Part shown: piece after piece, positions 6,365 through 13,141 of the stretch | Layout of the letters: the number at the start of each line of letters is the position of its first letter | Numbering within the stretch: the first letter of the stretch is position 1 | Source of the DNA: Thermoanaerobaculia bacterium | Lineage (GTDB): Bacteria > Acidobacteriota > Thermoanaerobaculia > Multivoradales > UBA5704 | Assembly: GCA_025937035.1 (NCBI GenBank) | Contig: JAICSG010000037.1 | Span: 1 to 13,685, forward strand | Length of the DNA: 13,685 bases | Reading direction: 5' to 3' | The notes under the pieces: generated by a model | What the model was told of the DNA's origin: nothing | Databases searched by the model: none | What the model saw: the letters and a program-made list of their open reading frames with translations, nothing else | Program-made: the position numbers and the translations under genes

Positions 6365-8560
6365 ATGCGACGCTCTCCGCTCCTGGCGCTCACGGTCGCC
6401 CTGGCCCTGAGCGCCGGCTGCCACCGGGGCGGTGAGGCCGGCGGCCCCGTGGGGACCTTCCCCAGGGCCCCCATCGTCCTGATCTCGATCGACACCCTGC
6501 GCTCGGACCACCTGCCGGCCTACGGCTACGGCCGAGTGGAGACGCCGGCCCTCGACGCCTTCCGGAAGGACGCCATCCTCTTAGAGCGGGCCTACAGCCA
6601 CACGCCGCTGACCCTCCCCTCGCACCTGTCGATGCTCACCGGCCGCCTGCCCACCGAGCACGGGGTGCGCGACAACGTCGGCTACAAGTACGACGGCGAC
6701 CGGCTCCCCAACCTGCCGGCGGTGCTGCGGGGCGCGGGCTACGCGACCGGCGGCGCCGTCTCGGCCTACGTGCTGCGCCCTGACACCGGAATGAGCCTCG
6801 GCTTCGACCTCTACGACGCCGGCATCCCGGTCCACTTCAACGACGCGCTCGGCCTCTCCCAGCGCCCGGGCGGCCAGACGGCCGACGCGGCCCTCGCCTG
6901 GGAACGGACGGTGAAGGACCGCCCCTTCTTCCTCTTCCTCCACCTCTACGAGCCCCACTCCCCCTACGCTCCGCCGGAGCCGTTCGCCTCCCGCTACGCC
7001 GGCCGCCCCTACGACGGCGAGATCGCCACCGCCGACTCGATCGTCGGCCGGGTGCTCGATGAGCTGAAAGCCCAGGGGGTCTACGACAGGGCCGTGATCC
7101 TCCTCCTCTCGGATCACGGTGAGGGATTGGGGGAGCACGGCGAGCAGGAGCACGGCATCTTCCTCTACCGGGAGGCGCTCCAGGTGCCGATGATGCTGAA
7201 GCTCCCCGGCGGCCGGTTGGGCGGCTCGCGGGTGGCCCAGCCGGCGCAGATCGTGGACGTCTTCCCTACCCTCCTCTCGCTGGTGGGGGTCCCGCTCCCC
7301 CAGGAAGCCGCGGGGCCGTTCCCCGGCAGGTCGCTGCTCGACCTCCGCGCTCCCGGCCCACCGCGCGACCTCTACGCCGAGACTTTCTACCCGCGGCTGC
7401 ACTTCGGCTGGAGCGAGCTGACCTCGCTGATCCGCGACCGCTTCCACTTCATCCAGTCGCCCGCGCCGGAGCTCTACGACCTGGCGGCCGATCCGGGGGA
7501 GAAGAGCAACGCCCTCGCCGCCGAGCGCCGCGCCTACGCCTCCCTGCGCCAGTCCCTCCAGGGGATGGAGCGCCCTCTCCAGGCTCCGGCGGCGGTCGAT
7601 CCCGAGACCGCCCGCAAGCTGGCCGCGCTCGGCTATGCCTCGGGGGTGTCGAGCACGGCGAAGGGCGAGGCGCTGCCCGATCCCAAGAGCCGCATCGGCA
7701 CCCTGCGCGATTTCGATCTCGCCATGGGGCTCTTCACCGGCGGGCGCTACGCCGAGGCCGTGCCGGTCTTCCGCCGGCTGGTGGCGGCGAGCCCGAAGAT
7801 GGCCGACGCCTGGGAGAACCTGGGGGTGTCGCTGGAGAAGCTCGGCCGGCGGGAGGAGGCCCTGGAGGCCTACGAGCACGCCATGGACGCCTCGGGAGGG
7901 GCCTTGTTCGTGGCCGTGGCCACCGGCAACCTGCTCCTCCAGATGGGCCGTCTCGACGAGGCGAAGGCGCACGCCGAGCTGGGGCTGAAAGGGAGCCCGG
8001 CGATGGCCAACAGCCTGCTGGCGCAGATCGCGCTGGCCCGCGACCGCCCGGACGAGGCGGAGAAGGCCGCGCGGGCCGCCCTCGCCTCCCCCGGCTCGCA
8101 CATCGCGCCGCTGATGACCCTGGCGCAGGTGCTCCAGAAGGAGGGGAAGCTCGCCGAGGCGCTCGGGCTTGCCGATCGGGCCGCCCAGGAGCTCGCCCGC
8201 ACCGGCGCCGCCGGCCAGACCTATGCCGGCCTCCACTGGATCCGCGGCGACCTCCTGGCCCGGCAGGGGCGCAACCCGGAGGCGGAGCGGGAATTCGCCC
8301 AGGAGATCCACGACTTCCCCCACGACACCCGCCCCTACGCCAGCCTCGCCCTGCTCTACGCCTCCGAGGGTCGCGGCCAGGAGTCCGTGGACGTCCTGCG
8401 GCGGATGGTGGAGTCCGAGGGCTCGCCGGCCGCCTACGCGGAGGCGGTGAAGACCCTGCGCATCCTGGGCGACTCCGCGGGGGCCACCGCGCTGCTGCGG
8501 CACGCCCTGACCGTGCATCCTGGCAGCAGGGAGCTGAAGGCCCTGGCGGGATCGCTTTAA
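6365..8560 (+). CDS. Lipoprotein with sulfatase-like (alkaline-phosphatase superfamily) domain and TPRs
   Basis: This encodes 731 residues. A lipoprotein signal ends in LSAGC (Cys19). Residues about 36-400 are a sulfatase-like domain: VLISIDTLRSDHLPAYGY at 38-55 (metal ligand Asp43), TPLTLPSHLSMLTGRLPTEHG at 80-100, LYEPHSPYAPP at 194-204 (His198), and LLSDHGEGLGEHGE at 247-260 (Asp250, His251). Where true sulfatases have Cys/Ser in C/S-x-P-S-R, matured to formylglycine, this protein has Thr83-L-P-S-H. It is therefore probably not a formylglycine sulfatase; Thr nucleophiles occur in phosphodiesterase and phosphoethanolamine/phosphoglycerol-transferase members of the superfamily. Residues about 445-725 are a TPR array. 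It begins 24 nt after the previous stop with no strong Shine-Dalgarno. The fold is clear, but whether it is a phosphatase, a transferase or something else is not. Confidence 0.9.
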   Translation: MRRSPLLALTVALALSAGCHRGGEAGGPVGTFPRAPIVLISIDTLRSDHLPAYGYGRVETPALDAFRKDAILLERAYSHTPLTLPSHLSMLTGRLPTEHGVRDNVGYKYDGDRLPNLPAVLRGAGYATGGAVSAYVLRPDTGMSLGFDLYDAGIPVHFNDALGLSQRPGGQTADAALAWERTVKDRPFFLFLHLYEPHSPYAPPEPFASRYAGRPYDGEIATADSIVGRVLDELKAQGVYDRAVILLLSDHGEGLGEHGEQEHGIFLYREALQVPMMLKLPGGRLGGSRVAQPAQIVDVFPTLLSLVGVPLPQEAAGPFPGRSLLDLRAPGPPRDLYAETFYPRLHFGWSELTSLIRDRFHFIQSPAPELYDLAADPGEKSNALAAERRAYASLRQSLQGMERPLQAPAAVDPETARKLAALGYASGVSSTAKGEALPDPKSRIGTLRDFDLAMGLFTGGRYAEAVPVFRRLVAASPKMADAWENLGVSLEKLGRREEALEAYEHAMDASGGALFVAVATGNLLLQMGRLDEAKAHAELGLKGSPAMANSLLAQIALARDRPDEAEKAARAALASPGSHIAPLMTLAQVLQKEGKLAEALGLADRAAQELARTGAAGQTYAGLHWIRGDLLARQGRNPEAEREFAQEIHDFPHDTRPYASLALLYASEGRGQESVDVLRRMVESEGSPAAYAEAVKTLRILGDSAGATALLRHALTVHPGSRELKALAGSL

Positions 8561-8652
8561 CGGGATAGGATTACGGGAAGAGCCCGTCCTCGACCCTTGT
8601 TCCAGAGACTGGAGAACCACCCTTTTTGAGCCTCGGCTCGGAGCTGTCATCG
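8561..8652 (+). other. Short intergenic gap inside the cluster
   Basis: This 92-bp gap is the widest in the four-gene run. It holds a small hairpin at 8573-8587 (5-bp stem ACGGG/CCCGT, 5-nt loop) with no T-tract, so not a terminator, and a Shine-Dalgarno-like GGAG at 8640-8643. No clear promoter is seen, so read-through from upstream is likely. Confidence 0.4.
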
Positions 8653-10338
8653 ATGAGACCCACGATCCCCGCCCTGCTGTCCCTCGCCCTGCTGGCGGCC
8701 CCGCTCGCCGCCTCGGTGCAGACTCCTCCGACGGCTCAGCCCGCCGCCGCACCTGAGTCGCCGTTGCAGAAGCCGCTCGACGACGCCATCCACCTGGTGC
8801 AGACGGGCAAGAACGCCGAGGCCTTCCAGAAGCTGCAGGCGATCGAGAAGAACCCCAGCGTGACCCCGCTCGTGCTCTCCCTGATCGGCGCGCTCTACGT
8901 GGAGATCGGCAAGCCGCAGGAGGGCTTGCGGGTGCTGAAGCCGCTCGCCGACCCCGAGGACGCCCAGCCCGCCGTGCTCTACAACGCCGGCCGGGCGGCG
9001 CTGCGGGCCGGCCACGTGGACGAGGGGAGGGTCTATCTCACCCGCTCGGTGCTCAAGCAGCCGGACTCTCCCGCCGCCCGCGAGCTCGGGATGCTCACCG
9101 CGCGAGACGGGCGGGTGGTGGAGGCCTACTCGATGCTCCGCCCCTGGGCCCTGCACAACCCCTCCGACACCGAGGCACGGCTGATGGCGGCCAACCTCGC
9201 CGTGCAGCTCGAGCGGGGGGACGACGCCATACAGCTCCTCTCCAATTTTCCGGATAGCGAGCCGGCCGTTCGCCTCCTGCGCGGCAAGGCGCTGGTGCTC
9301 AAGAAGGATGGCCCCGGCGCGGTCGCCCTGCTGAAGCCTCTGCTCACCAAACATCCTCAGGGGATGGACCTGGAGGTGCGGCGCTCGCTGGCCGAGGCCG
9401 AGCTGCTGGCCGGCCAGCCGGCCGAGGCCATCAAGCTGATCGACGGCAAGACCTCGGGTCACCCCGCGCTCGTGCTGCTCCTTGCCCGCGCCCAGCGCCA
9501 GGCCGGCAACGCCGCCGCGGCCGCCGCCACGCTGAAGCCGCTGGCCGACAAGCTCCCCGCGAACGCCGACGCGATCGGCGATCCGCGCCCCGTGGTGGGG
9601 ATCGCCCAGGAGTACGGCTCGCTCCTGCTGGACGGCGGCCACGCCGCCGAGGCGGTGCCCTTCTACCAGAAGGCGACCGTATATAACCCCCGCAGCGCCG
9701 ACGCCTGGAAGAGCCTCGCCCGGGCGCTCGACGCCGCCGGCCGCAAGGACGAGGCCCAGAAGGCGCTGGCCCAGGCGACCTCGGCGGCCAACGCGCCCGC
9801 CCGGCAGGCCGCGGCAGCACCGGCGCCAGTGGCGCCAGCGGCGCCCTCTCCGGCTCCGGCCGGGGCGGCGCAGGAGCAGCCCTTGAGCGAGGGTCTCCAG
9901 AAGGCGGTCCAACTGATGAGCCAGGGGCAGCTCGAGCCGGCGCTCACCGCCGTCCGCCAGGAGATCGCGGTCTCCAAGGACCCCCGGGCGCGCATGATCG
10001 AGGTGCGTATCCTCCTCTCTCTGCACCGTCCCGAGGACGCCCTCAAGGCGGCCGAAACCGCGCTCGCCACCGATCCGGCTAACGCCGATTACGTCTATCT
10101 GAAGGGCGCCTCGGAGATGGCCCTCCAGCGTTTCAGCTCGGCCGAGCAGGACCTCCGCAAGGCCCTCCAGCTCCAGCCGCGCCACCTGCCGGCCATGGAC
10201 GACCTCGCGGTGCTGCTCCTGCGGGTGAACAAGAAGGAGGAGGCGCGCAAGCTCCTTCAGCAGGCGTTGCGGATCAATCCGCAGGACAAGGTCGCCGCCG
10301 CCAACCTGGAGAAGCTGAACGGGGAGGCGCAGCAGTAG
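8653..10338 (+). CDS. Exported all-TPR protein with Ala/Pro linker
   Basis: This encodes 561 residues. The signal peptide is at 1-20 (MRPTIPALLSLALLAAPLAA). A first helical-repeat block of degenerate TPRs spans about 38-378 (for example LARAQRQAGNAAAAAATLKP at 277-296 and AWKSLARALDAAGRKDEAQK at 351-370). An Ala/Pro-rich linker follows at about 379-408, then a second TPR block at about 411-555 (YVYLKGASEMALQRFSSAEQ at 480-499). The frame could start at a TTG at 8626, but the ATG at 8653 has GGAG (8640-8643) 9 nt upstream and puts the signal peptide at the N-terminus, so I chose it. No enzymatic motif is visible. Its architecture of two solenoids on a flexible tether suggests a periplasmic protein-protein scaffold. 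The next gene begins 4 nt after its stop, so the two are probably co-expressed. Confidence 0.9.
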   Translation: MRPTIPALLSLALLAAPLAASVQTPPTAQPAAAPESPLQKPLDDAIHLVQTGKNAEAFQKLQAIEKNPSVTPLVLSLIGALYVEIGKPQEGLRVLKPLADPEDAQPAVLYNAGRAALRAGHVDEGRVYLTRSVLKQPDSPAARELGMLTARDGRVVEAYSMLRPWALHNPSDTEARLMAANLAVQLERGDDAIQLLSNFPDSEPAVRLLRGKALVLKKDGPGAVALLKPLLTKHPQGMDLEVRRSLAEAELLAGQPAEAIKLIDGKTSGHPALVLLLARAQRQAGNAAAAAATLKPLADKLPANADAIGDPRPVVGIAQEYGSLLLDGGHAAEAVPFYQKATVYNPRSADAWKSLARALDAAGRKDEAQKALAQATSAANAPARQAAAAPAPVAPAAPSPAPAGAAQEQPLSEGLQKAVQLMSQGQLEPALTAVRQEIAVSKDPRARMIEVRILLSLHRPEDALKAAETALATDPANADYVYLKGASEMALQRFSSAEQDLRKALQLQPRHLPAMDDLAVLLLRVNKKEEARKLLQQALRINPQDKVAAANLEKLNGEAQQ

Positions 10339-10342
10339 GCAG

Positions 10343-12040
10343 GTGAGAACGTCGAGGCTTCCGGCTCTGGCCCTGGCCCTCTCCCTGGGGCGCCTGGCCG
10401 GGGCCGCCGCCCCCCCGGACCCCGCGTCTCTCGAACGGGCGCTGACCTCACCCGAAGCGGCCGTTGCGAAGCGGGCCGGGGAGGATCTCGTCGCCCTCGC
10501 CCGCGAACGGGAGCGCGCCCTCGCCCGCCAGGAGTCCTGGTCCCATGAGGACATCCTCGCGCTGTTGGCGCTCGAGCTCGTCGATCCCGAGCGGTTCGCG
10601 GGAGACGAGAGCTTCCGCCGCCGCGTCCTCCCCCTCCTCCCCAGGATGCTCGACCCCGAGGCCCCCGCCGGCCTGCGGGACGCCCTCCTGCTGGAGCTGA
10701 ATCAGGTGCGGGGATTCGACTTCGCGGCCTCGGACGAGGTCGAGCGCGCCTGGGGGGCCATCCCCCGCCGCGCCGCCGAACGCCGGGCCGGCGCCTCCGG
10801 GCTGCGCTTCGACGCCGATACGGCCGGCCGGCTCACCGCCTCCGTCTATTCGCTGCCGTCGTTCTTCTTCGATCTCAAAACGGCGGACTCTTTCCTCTCC
10901 GCCGTCCACTCCGCCTCCCCGGACCGGACCTTGATCGTGCTCACCGACTCCACCGTCCTGGCGGGGCTTAAAGCCCGATCCAAGGAATTGAATCTGCGGC
11001 TGCTCGACACCTACGGCCGCGCCTACTCCCCCTGGCCGCGCGACCCGTTCAGCCTCGTCCATACCCGGGATGGGGCGTTGCGGGTGCTCGTCCGCCCCAA
11101 CCTCCAGCCCGGCCGCGAGGAGGACGCCAACCTCGGCCCCGAGCTGGCGCGGAGCCTGCCGGAGGATCTCGACCGCGCCTGGGGGAAGGTGACCTGGGCC
11201 ACGGCGCCCGTGCCCTTCCACAACGGCCAGGTGCTGCTCACCCCGGACGCCGCCTGGATCACCCTCCACGCGCTGGAGCCCCGCATTCTCGCCATCCTGA
11301 AGCTCGACCGGGTCCCCGTGGCCAGCTTCGCCACCGTCGCCGGGATCGACCGCTATCTCATCGCGGCGGATCAGGCCGCGGGGGAGCTCGCCAGGCTCTA
11401 CGGCCGGCCGGTCCGCTTCGTCCACCCCCTCCCCCGCCAGGGGGACCTCGCGACGCGCGTGGAGCTGATGCGCCGGATCGGCGGCGGCGCCGGCTACGAT
11501 CTCGACTCGATCGTCACCCTCCTGCCCGGCGGCAAGGCCCTGGTGGCGGACGTGGCGGCCGGCCGGAGCCTCCTGGCCAAGCTACCCTCTTCCGATTGGG
11601 ATTCCCTGCGGCGGGGTTACGGCCTGGAGCCGTCCGGGGAAGCGCTCTCCTCCGCCCTGACCGCCGCTCAGGGGGCGCCGGAGATGGACGCCCTCGGCGA
11701 CTTTCTCGATCTGGTGGCCGGGGAGTTGGCGAAAGCCGGGATGAAGGTCCGCCGGCTCCCGATCCTCGCCGTGCCCGTGGCCCTGCTGGCCGACCGCTCC
11801 GGCCTCTCTCACGAGCGCTTCCTGCTGACCTGGAACAACGCCGTGGTGGAGGTCCGCAAGGGGCAGGCCCGCGCCGAGGGGTTCTCCTACCTCCTTCCCG
11901 CCGGCGACCAGGCGGCCCGGGAGGCGTTCGCCGCCTTCGGAGCCCACCTGGACCTCTTTCCGCCGCTGGTGCGGAGCATCGTGCTCAACGGCGGCTACCG
12001 CTGCGCCTCGAATCATCTGCGGGGGAAGAACACGGACTGA
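10343..12040 (+). CDS. Exported pentein-superfamily (arginine deiminase-like) protein with unusual active site
   Basis: This encodes 565 residues from a GTG 4 nt after the previous stop. There is a signal peptide at about 1-23, a helical region at about 27-150, then a domain I match by eye to the guanidino-modifying (pentein) fold. WPRDPFSLV (231-239) resembles the RDPFxxV motif of arginine deiminase, with Asp234. FHNGQVLLT (292-300) sits where EGGDV normally is. DLDSIVTLLPGGK (386-398) sits where HLDTxxTML normally is. GGYRCASNHLRGK (550-562) resembles the C-terminal catalytic motif, with Cys554. The nucleophile Cys and both guanidinium-binding Asp (234, 388) are kept, but the catalytic Glu and His positions read His293 and Asp386. 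It could be an active enzyme with relocated His, or a non-catalytic binder. The substrate is unknown. The last residues (NTD) and the stop lie inside an inverted repeat shared with the convergent gene. Confidence 0.7.
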   Translation: MRTSRLPALALALSLGRLAGAAAPPDPASLERALTSPEAAVAKRAGEDLVALARERERALARQESWSHEDILALLALELVDPERFAGDESFRRRVLPLLPRMLDPEAPAGLRDALLLELNQVRGFDFAASDEVERAWGAIPRRAAERRAGASGLRFDADTAGRLTASVYSLPSFFFDLKTADSFLSAVHSASPDRTLIVLTDSTVLAGLKARSKELNLRLLDTYGRAYSPWPRDPFSLVHTRDGALRVLVRPNLQPGREEDANLGPELARSLPEDLDRAWGKVTWATAPVPFHNGQVLLTPDAAWITLHALEPRILAILKLDRVPVASFATVAGIDRYLIAADQAAGELARLYGRPVRFVHPLPRQGDLATRVELMRRIGGGAGYDLDSIVTLLPGGKALVADVAAGRSLLAKLPSSDWDSLRRGYGLEPSGEALSSALTAAQGAPEMDALGDFLDLVAGELAKAGMKVRRLPILAVPVALLADRSGLSHERFLLTWNNAVVEVRKGQARAEGFSYLLPAGDQAAREAFAAFGAHLDLFPPLVRSIVLNGGYRCASNHLRGKNTD

Positions 12041-12111
12041 CACGGACCCACACGGACGGACACCGTGCTCGTCCGTGTGAGTCCGTGTCGGTCGGTGTCA
12101 GTCCGTGTTCT
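12027..12111. repeat. Inverted repeat of 10-bp CACGGAC units between convergent genes
   Basis: The 31-bp arms 12027-12057 and 12081-12111 are inverted copies matching at 29 of 31 positions, with a 23-bp spacer. Each arm is a tandem array with a strict 10-bp period. CACGGAC starts at 12031, 12041 and 12051, with a degenerate fourth unit (CACCG) at 12061. On the other strand GTCCGTG starts at 12071, 12081 and 12101, with a variant GTCGGTG at 12091. Both flanking stop codons lie inside the arms: the plus-strand gene ends AACACGGACTGA at 12029-12040, and the minus-strand gene ends with the same 12 bases at 12098-12109. The RNA from either strand would form a long hairpin, so it may act as a bidirectional, rho-assisted or U-tract-less terminator. 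It may also be a dispersed genomic repeat. Confidence 0.9.
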
Positions 12112-13141
12112 CCAAGAAGTGTGGTTTCCGGCTCCGCAGCCCGATCCGCACCCGGGAGCCCGGCTCCGGCGCCGACTCCGGGGGGAAGTGGGCGAGCACC
12201 TCGGCGCCGTTCTCCAGGGCCAGCACCACGCGGTCGTGAGGGCCGAGCCCGCGGGCGTCCACCACGGTGGCCACGGCTCCCGCGGGGTCCTGGGTGACGT
12301 CCTCGGGGCGCACCAGCACCCAGCCGCGGCAGGGGCGGCCGGGGGACGCGAGCTTCCCGAGCGGCGTGCCCACCCCCTCCGCGCTCACCTCCACCAGGCT
12401 GGCCTCGCCCAGGAAGGAAGCCACGAACGGCGTGGCCGGCCGGCGGTAGAGGTCGAGCGGTGGCCCGGCCTGCTCCACCCGTCCCTCGTGGAGCACTACC
12501 AGGTGATCGGCGAGGAGCATCGCCTCCTCCTGGTCGTGTGTGACGTAGAAGACGGTGGTGCCCAGCTTGCGCAGCAGCGAGGCGAGCTCGGCGCGCAGGG
12601 AGCGGCGCAGGCGGGCGTCGAGGGCCGAGAGCGGCTCGTCGAGCAGGAGGAGCCCGGGGCGGGGAGCCACGGCGCGGGCGAGGGCCACCCGCTGCTGCTC
12701 GCCGCCCGAGAGCTGCCCGGGCCTGCGGTCGAGCAGCCGCTCGAGACCCAGCAGGGCGGCGGCGTCCCACACCCGCGCCTCCAGCGAATGCCGCGAGGGG
12801 CGGCGCCGCGAGCTGCGCAGGGAGAAGCGGCGGCGGCCCGTCTTCAGGCCGAAGGCGATGTTCTCGCGCACGCTCAGGTGCGGGAAGAGGGCGTAGGACT
12901 GGAAGACCACCCCGACGTCCCGCCGCTCGGTGGGCACCCCCGTCACGTCCTCCCCGTCGAAGAGGATCCTTCCGGCCGTGGGATGGAGCAGGCCCGCCAG
13001 GAGCTGCAGGAGGGTCGACTTGCCCGAGCCCGAGGGGCCGATCAGCACCGTGATCCCGCCGTCCGGCAGCTCCACGCTGACGCCGGAGAGGACTGGCCCC
13101 TGCCCATAGGCGAAGGAGACGCTCTCAACCAGGACCTTCAA
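12098..13141 (-). CDS. ABC importer ATP-binding protein (PotA/FbpC/CysA-like, TOBE domain)
   Basis: This encodes 347 residues with a complete nucleotide-binding domain: Walker A GPSGSGKS (35-42), Q-loop Gln81, signature LSGGEQQR (144-151), Walker B LLLLDEP (164-170), D-loop SALD (172-175), and switch His202. A C-terminal TOBE-type regulatory region (about 240-340, with VLVRPEDV at 275-282) is typical of importers for iron(III), sulfate, molybdate, polyamines or thiamine. It should energise the permease encoded just upstream. The start is a TTG at 13141 overlapping the permease TGA by 4 bp (TTGA); the open frame extends further upstream only as a shadow within the permease gene. An Arg/Ser-rich segment (about 102-123) lies between Q-loop and signature. 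The C-terminal NTD and the stop come from the inverted repeat. The substrate cannot be assigned because no binding-protein gene is in the window. Confidence 0.92.
   Translation of the reverse strand: MKVLVESVSFAYGQGPVLSGVSVELPDGGITVLIGPSGSGKSTLLQLLAGLLHPTAGRILFDGEDVTGVPTERRDVGVVFQSYALFPHLSVRENIAFGLKTGRRRFSLRSSRRRPSRHSLEARVWDAAALLGLERLLDRRPGQLSGGEQQRVALARAVAPRPGLLLLDEPLSALDARLRRSLRAELASLLRKLGTTVFYVTHDQEEAMLLADHLVVLHEGRVEQAGPPLDLYRRPATPFVASFLGEASLVEVSAEGVGTPLGKLASPGRPCRGWVLVRPEDVTQDPAGAVATVVDARGLGPHDRVVLALENGAEVLAHFPPESAPEPGSRVRIGLRSRKPHFLENTD

Noticed and set aside
8573..8587. Hairpin after the sulfatase-like gene as an intrinsic terminator
   Set aside because: The stem is only 5 bp and is followed by CCTCG, not T; the downstream gene is in the same orientation and has no visible promoter.
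8626..8652. TTG at 8626 as start of the all-TPR gene
   Set aside because: It would add nine residues ahead of an otherwise standard signal peptide; the ATG at 8653 has a well-spaced GGAG.
6581..8752. Minus-strand open frame of 723 codons opposite the sulfatase-like gene
   Set aside because: It is antisense to a protein with clear conserved motifs; the composition is typical of a reverse-frame shadow and there is no plausible start context.
8647..10554. Minus-strand open frame of 635 codons opposite the all-TPR gene
   Set aside because: It is Arg/Gly/Leu-rich low-complexity shadow coding spanning two plus-strand genes, with no domain match by eye.
12031..12107. Short repeats at 12031-12107 as a CRISPR array or origin iterons
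   Set aside because: The units are 7-10 bp with 3-bp intervals and invert in the middle, so there is no repeat-spacer structure; no cas, repA or dnaA gene is nearby.
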